From assembly GCA_964544635.1 (NCBI GenBank), contig CAZJCK010000081.1, positions 1 to 12,634 of the forward strand: DNA of 12,634 bases, written 5' to 3'. Source of the stretch: CAZJCK01 sp964544635 (GTDB lineage Bacteria > Zixibacteria > MSB-5A5 > GN15 > FEB-12). Below are positions 5,824-12,634 of this stretch, piece after piece; within the stretch, counting starts at the first letter, position 1, and the number at the start of each line of letters is the position of its first letter. The notes under the pieces were generated by a model, which was given only the letters and a program-made list of their open reading frames with translations, had not been told where the DNA came from and made no database searches. The translations under genes were made by a program, and so were the position numbers.

Positions 5824-6336
5824 CTATTCCAGCTCGATCAGCTTGTCGTTCTTCTCCACCGACTTACCGCTCTCGGTATGAACGGCCTTCACCACACCGT
5901 CGGCCGGCGCCTTCATCACGTTTTCCATCTTCATCGCCTCGATAATCAACAGCGCCTGGCCCTTCGTTACTTCGTCGCCGGGCGACACCTTGACATCGAT
6001 GACCAGCCCCGGCATCGGTGCGTTGAGCGTTTTCTCGACCGACCCCGGTCCGGTCATACCGGCGCGCTTGCGCAGCTGCGCCAGTTGATAGTTTTCGATC
6101 GTGACCGGCACCTCGATGCCTTTCATGAAAACGAGACGTTCCCCGGTGGTGCCCGACTGGCGGACATCGACCTCGACCGACTCGCCGTTAATCAGTATGA
6201 CCGACCGATTCTCAGCGATATGGTGACGGCGCAGGTCGACCGCTTCACCGTTGACCGTCGCCTCAAACCGTTCCTGGCGGTAGTCCAGTTCGATGTCGTA
6301 TTCCTTACCGTCAACGTTGACAAGATACCGTGGCAT
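5824..6336 (-). CDS. Biotin carboxyl carrier protein of propionyl-CoA carboxylase
   Basis: A 170-residue carrier. The C-terminal biotinyl domain (about 100-170) contains APMPGLVIDVKVSPGDEV and EAMKMEN (133-139), with the biotinylated Lys136 lying 34 residues before the end, as is usual. The N-terminal 95 residues are beta-rich (YLVNVDGKEYDIELD, FEATVNGEAVDL, SVILINGESVEVDV, RLVFMKGIEVPVTI). They look like the BT-type connecting domain of propionyl-CoA carboxylase alpha chains rather than the Pro/Ala-rich linker of AccB. The carrier shuttles carboxybiotin between the carboxylase at 6336-7868 and the transferase at 7871-9421. Its ATG overlaps the carboxylase stop by one base (TAATG), with GGGAG upstream, and its TAG is followed at once by the mutase ATG. 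Confidence 0.94.
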   Translation of the reverse strand: MPRYLVNVDGKEYDIELDYRQERFEATVNGEAVDLRRHHIAENRSVILINGESVEVDVRQSGTTGERLVFMKGIEVPVTIENYQLAQLRKRAGMTGPGSVEKTLNAPMPGLVIDVKVSPGDEVTKGQALLIIEAMKMENVMKAPADGVVKAVHTESGKSVEKNDKLIELE

Positions 6337-7868
6337 TATTCAGCTCCCGGAAACTTTTGCAGATTGCTGCGACGGTGATACTGGACCCAGCCGGAATGTT
6401 CCCCCTCGGTATGACCGGCGATGGCGAGTTTGCGCTCCGACAGCAGCACATTGACCGCCGCCGCCAATGCCGCCTCGCGACGCAACTGTTCGTCGAGCTT
6501 GACAAACTTGTTATCGGGATACTCTTCCGTGAGAAAGAGCGTCGACATATCCCCCTCCAGAAACCGCTGGTTGTTCATAATCTCGCGATGGAAACCGATG
6601 GTCGTTTCAATACCCGACACGCGGTACTCGGCAAGGGCGCGTTTCATGCGGTTGATCGCTTCGGGACGATCCTTCCCCCACGTGATCAGCTTGGCAAACA
6701 TCGGGTCGTAATATATCTGTATCTCGTTGAAAATGACCACACCGCTGTCCATACGTACTCCCGGCCCGGCCGGAATCCGGTAATTCTTCAGCACGCCGGT
6801 CGAGGGCATGAAGTTGCGCTCCGGGTCCTCGGCACAGATACGGGCTTCGATAGCGTGGCCGCGCTGCTCGATGTCGTCCTGCTTCAGTAGCAATTCGTGC
6901 CCTTCGGCGACATGGATCTGCTGCTCGACGAGGTCGATACCGGTCACCATCTCGGTTACCGGATGCTCCACCTGGAGGCGGGTATTGACTTCGAGGAAGT
7001 AGAACTTGCGGTCGACGTCGACCAGGAACTCAACCGTTCCGGCGCCGACATACCCCGACTCCTTCGCGATATTGACCGCCGCCGTGCCCATCGTCTGGCG
7101 CAGTTCGGGAGTCATGATGGGCGACGGTGATTCTTCGATCAGTTTCTGGTGGCGGCGCTGAATCGAACACTCGCGCTCGCACAAGTGGATGCAGTTACCG
7201 TGCTGGTCGCACAAAATCTGGAACTCGATATGGCGCGGCTTGACGAGATATTTCTCGAGAAAAACACGGCCGTCGCCAAACGCGCTCTTCGCTTCCGACG
7301 AGGCCCGGTCGAGGGCGTCTTCAAACTCCTCTTCCGATTCGACCACTCGCATCCCCTTGCCGCCACCACCGGCGGCAGCCTTGACCAGCACCGGGAAACC
7401 GATCTCTTTGGCCTTCTCCAGCGCCGCGGCAACCTGCCCCTCTTCGATGTTCGTTCCCGGCACGACTGGCAGGCCGGACTTGATGGCGGTCTCGCGCGCC
7501 TGCAGCTTGTCGCCCAAAAGAGCTATCGTGTCCGGCCTGGGACCGATGAAGATGATACCTTCATCGACACAGCGGCGGGCAAAGGCGCTGTTCTCCGAGA
7601 GAAAACCATAGCCGGGATGGATGGCGTCGGCGCCACACTCTTTAGCGGCGCCGATGATCTTGTCGAACACCAGATAGCTCTGGTTGGACGGCGACGGGCC
7701 GATATGATACGCCTCGTCGGCCAGGCGCACATGGTAGGCCGTGCGGTCGGCTTCGGAATAAACGACGGCCGCGATGATATCGAGGTCACGGCAGGCGCGG
7801 ATAATTCGGACGGCGATCTCACCGCGATTGGCGATGAGTATTTTCTTGATCTTGCGGGTCGGTACCAT
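6336..7868 (-). CDS. accC: Biotin carboxylase subunit of propionyl-CoA carboxylase
   Basis: A 510-residue ATP-grasp enzyme that carboxylates biotin on the carrier using ATP and bicarbonate. Order of parts: N-terminal Rossmann-like domain with ILIANRGEIAVRIIRA (10-25) and HPGYGFLSEN (84-93); glycine-rich ATP loop KAAAGGGGKGMRVV (163-176); ERECSIQRRHQKLIEESP (231-248); catalytic FLEVNTRLQVEHPVTE (291-306); C-terminal biotin carboxylase domain to about 447. The remaining 60 residues (LDEQLRREAALAAAVNVLL to a basic tail with W494) exceed the roughly 450 residues of AccC. They resemble the start of the connecting domain in fused PccA chains, whose continuation seems to lie in the carrier gene. It starts two bases after the carboxyltransferase stop with a weak ribosome site. 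A role in propionyl-CoA rather than acetyl-CoA carboxylation is inferred from the neighbours. Confidence 0.95.
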   Translation of the reverse strand: MVPTRKIKKILIANRGEIAVRIIRACRDLDIIAAVVYSEADRTAYHVRLADEAYHIGPSPSNQSYLVFDKIIGAAKECGADAIHPGYGFLSENSAFARRCVDEGIIFIGPRPDTIALLGDKLQARETAIKSGLPVVPGTNIEEGQVAAALEKAKEIGFPVLVKAAAGGGGKGMRVVESEEEFEDALDRASSEAKSAFGDGRVFLEKYLVKPRHIEFQILCDQHGNCIHLCERECSIQRRHQKLIEESPSPIMTPELRQTMGTAAVNIAKESGYVGAGTVEFLVDVDRKFYFLEVNTRLQVEHPVTEMVTGIDLVEQQIHVAEGHELLLKQDDIEQRGHAIEARICAEDPERNFMPSTGVLKNYRIPAGPGVRMDSGVVIFNEIQIYYDPMFAKLITWGKDRPEAINRMKRALAEYRVSGIETTIGFHREIMNNQRFLEGDMSTLFLTEEYPDNKFVKLDEQLRREAALAAAVNVLLSERKLAIAGHTEGEHSGWVQYHRRSNLQKFPGAE

Positions 7869-7870
7869 AC

Positions 7871-9421
<1,551 letters not shown>

Positions 9422-9451
9422 GCGCGGTAATTCTATCCTTTGCGCAGCAGG

Positions 9452-10303
9452 CTACGCCGTGTGAGTAACTTCGTCTTCAATCGCAGCAGCGACAAACCGC
9501 TTGCCGTCGATTAAGAGCCGCGCGAACGGCATCTCAGTATCATGAACAAACGCCACTACGCTCTGTTCCTCGACAATCCGCGGCAGGAGCTGCCGCTTGG
9601 CCGCCATGGTATCGAGCGGGAACAGGTCGAGGCCGGCAACCCAGGCGACGTCGAGATGATGGCGTGACGGTATCAAGTCGGAAAAGAAGTACATCTTCTT
9701 TCCCTTGGATTCGAGGAGTACTATGTACTGCCCCTCAGTGTGGCCGCCGGTGTGAACAAGCCTGATGCCCGGCAGCAGTTCGATGTCCGGTTCGACCAGT
9801 TGCAACACCCCGGCCCGCTCCAGCGCCCGGTACCGTTCCGGTCGGTAGACCGCCGCGGTCCGTTCGTTGGGGTTGACGGCGGCTTCGTATTCAGTCTTCG
9901 ACGCGACCACCGTCGCATTCGGGAAGCGCGGCACCAGCTTGTCTCCCTCGGTCCGGGTTGCGCCGGCGGCGTGGTCGGTGTGCAGGTGGGTGAGCAGGAG
10001 GTAGTCGATATCCTCCGGCGCAAAGCCGATCTCGCGCAGCCCTGCCTCAAGCCGACTGTCACCGGCGCAGGAATAGACCTTCATTTCGCGATCCGACAAT
10101 TCCGGCCCGATACCGCAGTCGAGCATGATGTTCTTGCCGTGAGCCGTTACCACCATGACGTTGTTGCAGAAGTCGATCAGGTTGTCGCGCGACGCGGTGC
10201 GCTGCGACCAGAGCGACTTGGGGATAACGCCAAAGGCCGCCCCGCCGTCGAGCTTCATGGGAAGCTCGACGAAAGTACGTATGTCGAATTGACCCAACTT
10301 CAT
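9452..10303 (-). CDS. Metallo-beta-lactamase-fold hydrolase
   Basis: A 283-residue MBL-fold hydrolase. The metal site is complete: H106-L-H108-T-D110-H111 in THLHTDHAAG, His188 in HTGGHTEGQ, Asp209 in FFSDLIPS and His254 in FVHDTE, consistent with a binuclear centre. The N terminus LDGGAAFGVIPKSLW (18-32), followed by NNVMVVTAHGKNIMLDCGIG, is typical of the AHL-lactonase-like MBL subfamily common in environmental bacteria, whose substrates are mostly unknown. No signal peptide is seen, so it is probably cytosolic. It lies between the dehydrogenase (nine bases upstream) and the carboxyltransferase. An acyl-CoA thioesterase, lactonase or glyoxalase-II-like clean-up role would fit the context, but nothing in the sequence decides. 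No second fused domain is present. Confidence 0.88.
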   Translation of the reverse strand: MKLGQFDIRTFVELPMKLDGGAAFGVIPKSLWSQRTASRDNLIDFCNNVMVVTAHGKNIMLDCGIGPELSDREMKVYSCAGDSRLEAGLREIGFAPEDIDYLLLTHLHTDHAAGATRTEGDKLVPRFPNATVVASKTEYEAAVNPNERTAAVYRPERYRALERAGVLQLVEPDIELLPGIRLVHTGGHTEGQYIVLLESKGKKMYFFSDLIPSRHHLDVAWVAGLDLFPLDTMAAKRQLLPRIVEEQSVVAFVHDTEMPFARLLIDGKRFVAAAIEDEVTHTA

Positions 10304-10312
10304 GATGATCCG

Positions 10313-11455
10313 TCAGCGCAGCAGGTTGTTGGCAATCACCAGGCGCTGCACCTCGGAAGTACCTTCATATATCTCGATAATGCGCTGGTCACGGTAGAGC
10401 TTCTCGATCGGTGAGAACTCGCCGATATAACCGTAGCCGGCGTGGATCTGCATGGCGCGGTCGACACAGAAGCGCGAGATCTCGGTGGCAAACAGCTTGG
10501 CCTGCGATGCCTCCACCGAGTACTTCTCACCGGCATCCTGCAACTGCACCGCCTTGTAGGTCAGGCCGCGGGCGGCCGCAATCTTGGTGGCCATGTCGGC
10601 AATCATCCACTGGATCGCCTGCAGCTTGGCGATCGGCTGGCCGAAGGCGTGACGCTTCTTGGCGTAGGCCACCGACTCGTCGAGGGCGCGCTGGGCAATA
10701 CCGACACCCTGGGCAGCCACACCGACACGGGCCGAGTCGAGCGTCTGCATCGCATACCGGAAACCCTTGCCGATCTCGCCCATCAGGTTTTCTTTCGGCG
10801 CCTCGACATCCTTGATGACGATACCGCCGGTGGTGGCGGCGCGCATACCCATCTTGTGCTTGAGGGTGCGGGCCTCCCAGCCTTTCTGCTTGCAGTCGTC
10901 GACGATGATCGTCGAAATCTTCGGCTGCCCCTCGATCTTGCAGAACAGCACCGCCAGGTCGGCGACATCACCGTGCATGATAAAGATCTTCTCGCCGTTG
11001 ATGACATACTTGTCACCGTTCTCGACCGCGACCGTCTTCTGGTTGGCGGCGTCGGAGCCGGCTTCCGGCTCGGTCAGGACAAACGCCGGGACGCGCTTGC
11101 CGGACACACAGTCGGGCACGTACTTCTTCTTTTGTTCTTCAGAGGCGAATTCGATGATCGGGTGGGTGGCCAGTTCGCCAACACAGCACAACAGACCGAT
11201 CGCGGCATCATGGTAGCACAACTCCTCAACGAGTGTGATGTATTCCAGTTTGCTCTTCCCCTGCCCGCCGTACTCCCTCGGCATGGCATAACCGATATAT
11301 CCGGCCGCGCCCATCTTGCGGTACAGATCGAAGGGGAATTTCTGGGGTTCGCCCATCCGGTCGAGTTCCTCCGAAACCGGATACATGTGCTCCTCGGCAA
11401 ACTTCTTTACTTCGTCACGGATCGGTTGCTGCCGCGGATCGATGTTGATGTTCAT
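10313..11455 (-). CDS. Acyl-CoA dehydrogenase
   Basis: A 380-residue FAD-dependent acyl-CoA dehydrogenase, the first oxidation step of acyl-CoA breakdown, passing electrons to electron-transfer flavoprotein. The ATG at 11455 is chosen over one four codons upstream because GGGAGG lies four bases before it and overlaps the other candidate. Domains in order (numbered from 11455): helical N-terminal domain, beta domain with AFVLTEPEAGSDAA (about 124-137), C-terminal helical domain with KKRHAFGQPIAKLQ (266-279) and MQIHAGYGYIGEFSPIEKLYRD. The catalytic base is Glu364 in EIYEGTSEVQRL, as in the short-chain, butyryl-CoA and glutaryl-CoA branches. Chain-length preference cannot be read from the sequence. 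In this operon it may feed branched- or odd-chain acyl-CoA toward propionyl-CoA. No ETF genes are in the window. Confidence 0.94.
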   Translation of the reverse strand: MNINIDPRQQPIRDEVKKFAEEHMYPVSEELDRMGEPQKFPFDLYRKMGAAGYIGYAMPREYGGQGKSKLEYITLVEELCYHDAAIGLLCCVGELATHPIIEFASEEQKKKYVPDCVSGKRVPAFVLTEPEAGSDAANQKTVAVENGDKYVINGEKIFIMHGDVADLAVLFCKIEGQPKISTIIVDDCKQKGWEARTLKHKMGMRAATTGGIVIKDVEAPKENLMGEIGKGFRYAMQTLDSARVGVAAQGVGIAQRALDESVAYAKKRHAFGQPIAKLQAIQWMIADMATKIAAARGLTYKAVQLQDAGEKYSVEASQAKLFATEISRFCVDRAMQIHAGYGYIGEFSPIEKLYRDQRIIEIYEGTSEVQRLVIANNLLR

Positions 11456-11459
11456 ATAT

Positions 11460-11465
11460 CCTCCC
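11460..11465 (-). promoter_or_regulatory. Shine-Dalgarno of the acyl-CoA dehydrogenase gene
   Basis: On the minus strand this reads GGGAGG, followed by ATAT and the ATG at 11455. It is the strongest ribosome-binding match in the operon and sits too close to the alternative ATG at 11467 to serve it, so it fixes the shorter protein. Confidence 0.75.
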
Positions 11466-11532
11466 ATAGGCGGCGCCGCTGTGAACGGACGGCGTCGCTA
11501 ATACCTCAACAATGTCGCCCGGTAGCGCGAGG

Positions 11533-11952
<420 letters not shown>

Positions 11953-12000
11953 TGTGTGTTCACCATATATGTTTAGTCGCGTAATCTACTCGGCCATTCG

Positions 12001-12019
12001 GGCGGAGACAAGCCCCGCC
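12001..12019 (-). other. Hairpin in the leader of the propionyl-CoA operon
   Basis: In minus-strand RNA, GGCGGGG pairs with CUCCGCC around the loop CUUGU, giving a seven-bp stem with one G-U pair. It lies about 50 bases before the first gene of the operon and is not followed by a U-run. It could stabilise the leader, or act as a weak 3' end structure for the gene ending at 12044. On the plus strand the same position is an A-C mismatch, so the fold favours the minus-strand transcript. Confidence 0.4.
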
Positions 12020-12047
12020 CGTATAAATACGTGGCCACCACAGTCAA
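12020..12047 (-). promoter_or_regulatory. Candidate sigma-70-type promoter of the propionyl-CoA operon
   Basis: Read on the minus strand, TTGACT (12042-12047) and TATACG (12020-12025) are separated by 16 bases and resemble -35 and -10 boxes. They lie 68-95 bases before the first ATG of the operon. The -35 box overlaps the stop codon of the preceding gene. The -10 match is only fair, and promoters in non-model phyla may differ, so this is tentative. Confidence 0.3.
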
Positions 12048-12634
12048 AGATTGCCGACAATATACTGGACCAAACTCTCTGAGTTTCCTAAGAAGCCATA
12101 GAGGTCCAGCACCTCCGATCCAAACACCTGGCACGCTTCAAGTGCCAAGGAAGTGTCAGAAGAAAGTTCAAATTCAGCGCTCGTTTGCAGCACGTCATCG
12201 ATGTGATTCTCACACCCTACTAAATCAAGAATATCTCTGCCATGTCCAACCTCTGGATCGATTCGAGTACCGACTACACCGCGAAGCTCATACGCGATTT
12301 CCATACTCTTTGCTGCAGTCGCAAAATTTGAATAGAGAAATGCCAGTAGAGAGAAGTTATAGATCCACCCGAGAAGGCGAGGTAGGCTGACAAACTTCTT
12401 TTCATTACCACTTCGATGATCGACGGCGACAAAGGAGAGTGTCGGGAGATTTGAAAAGTCAACCGCGAGCTCGAATTTCGCGATTTCGTCTGCTAACGCC
12501 ACGACCGCGCCCGATGAATGGTTTAATATCGGAGCGGCCGAAAGCGATGAGTAAGGCTTTCTTCTTCCAAACTCTGCGATCACTTCTCTTGCTAAGCGAC
12601 GAGCTTCACTGGGCTTTAGCTCTTCACTATTGGA
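12044..12634 (-). CDS. Unrecognised protein, 5' end beyond the window
   Basis: The reading frame is open from the right edge of the window to a TGA at 12044-12046, giving at least 196 residues. A GTG at 12583 could serve as a start, but 17 further in-frame codons without a stop continue to the edge and read naturally (EELKPSEARRLAREVIAEFGRR), so the true start is probably outside. I recognise no domain. The visible part has hydrophobic stretches near SLPRLLGWIYNFSLLAFLYS, which read more like buried helices than a clear membrane span, and an acidic C-terminal half (DLVGCENHIDDVLQTSAEFELSSD). Hand counts on two 60-base rows here give about 38-43% G+C, against about 67% for a row inside the carboxyltransferase gene. 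Codon use is correspondingly A/T-rich, suggesting acquisition or a different genomic neighbourhood. Confidence 0.6.
   Translation of the reverse strand, partial: SNSEELKPSEARRLAREVIAEFGRRKPYSSLSAAPILNHSSGAVVALADEIAKFELAVDFSNLPTLSFVAVDHRSGNEKKFVSLPRLLGWIYNFSLLAFLYSNFATAAKSMEIAYELRGVVGTRIDPEVGHGRDILDLVGCENHIDDVLQTSAEFELSSDTSLALEACQVFGSEVLDLYGFLGNSESLVQYIVGNL

Noticed and set aside
5194..6378. A 394-codon plus-strand open frame opposite the mutase and biotin carrier genes
   Set aside because: It spans the boundary of two genes with strong motifs on the other strand and has low-complexity Arg/His-rich translation.

Overview
The window looks like a stretch of bacterial chromosome with moderately high G+C (about 60% or more by eye in the gene-dense part) from a dense genome with heavy use of overlapping genes. 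It holds two converging gene runs. The right two thirds is a nine-gene minus-strand operon for propionyl-CoA breakdown through methylmalonyl-CoA to succinyl-CoA. The left quarter is a five-gene plus-strand run of regulatory, redox and envelope-type genes. The B12-dependent mutase split into two genes, the separate biotin carrier and biotin carboxylase genes, and the REP-like repeats fit an uncultivated or environmental lineage (for example an FCB-group or deltaproteobacterial-type genome). The sequence alone does not fix the phylum, and that guess is weak.

Layout. Bases 1-465 are non-coding and carry three short REP-like palindromes plus one larger two-tier hairpin. Plus strand: a UroD-superfamily protein with a methyltransferase-type zinc motif (466-1473), a GAF protein resembling free-methionine-R-sulfoxide reductase (1470-1931), a 56-residue membrane protein (1957-2127), a BlaI/MecI-type repressor (2127-2474), and a secreted/membrane protein with a cytosolic zinc finger (2517-3284). 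Several of these overlap by 1-4 bases, so they are probably translated together. The run meets the end of the minus-strand operon tail to tail at 3281-3284, where one TTAA supplies both stop codons.

Minus strand, in transcription order: B12-binding mutase subunit (11952-11533), acyl-CoA dehydrogenase (11455-10313), metallo-beta-lactamase-fold hydrolase (10303-9452), carboxyltransferase (9421-7871), biotin carboxylase (7868-6336), biotin carrier (6336-5824), catalytic mutase subunit (5823-4252), a lipoprotein (4265-3714) and methylmalonyl-CoA epimerase (3703-3281). Together they encode acyl-CoA oxidation, ATP- and biotin-dependent carboxylation of propionyl-CoA to (S)-methylmalonyl-CoA, epimerisation to the (R) form, and the cobalamin-dependent rearrangement to succinyl-CoA. 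The whole core pathway is present. The mutase chaperone GTPase (MeaB/ArgK) is not seen in this window. The lipoprotein and the hydrolase are the members whose role is unexplained.

Bases 12044-12634 hold the end of an unrecognised gene on the same strand. It runs off the window edge and is clearly poorer in G+C than the operon, suggesting a border with differently evolving or acquired DNA.

I see no CRISPR array, tRNA, rRNA, insertion sequence or convincing intrinsic terminator. The window reads mostly as a well-conserved metabolic operon. The less ordinary parts are the split carboxylase alpha chain, the embedded lipoprotein, the MtaA-like UroD protein, and the zinc-finger membrane protein beside an orphan BlaI-type repressor.
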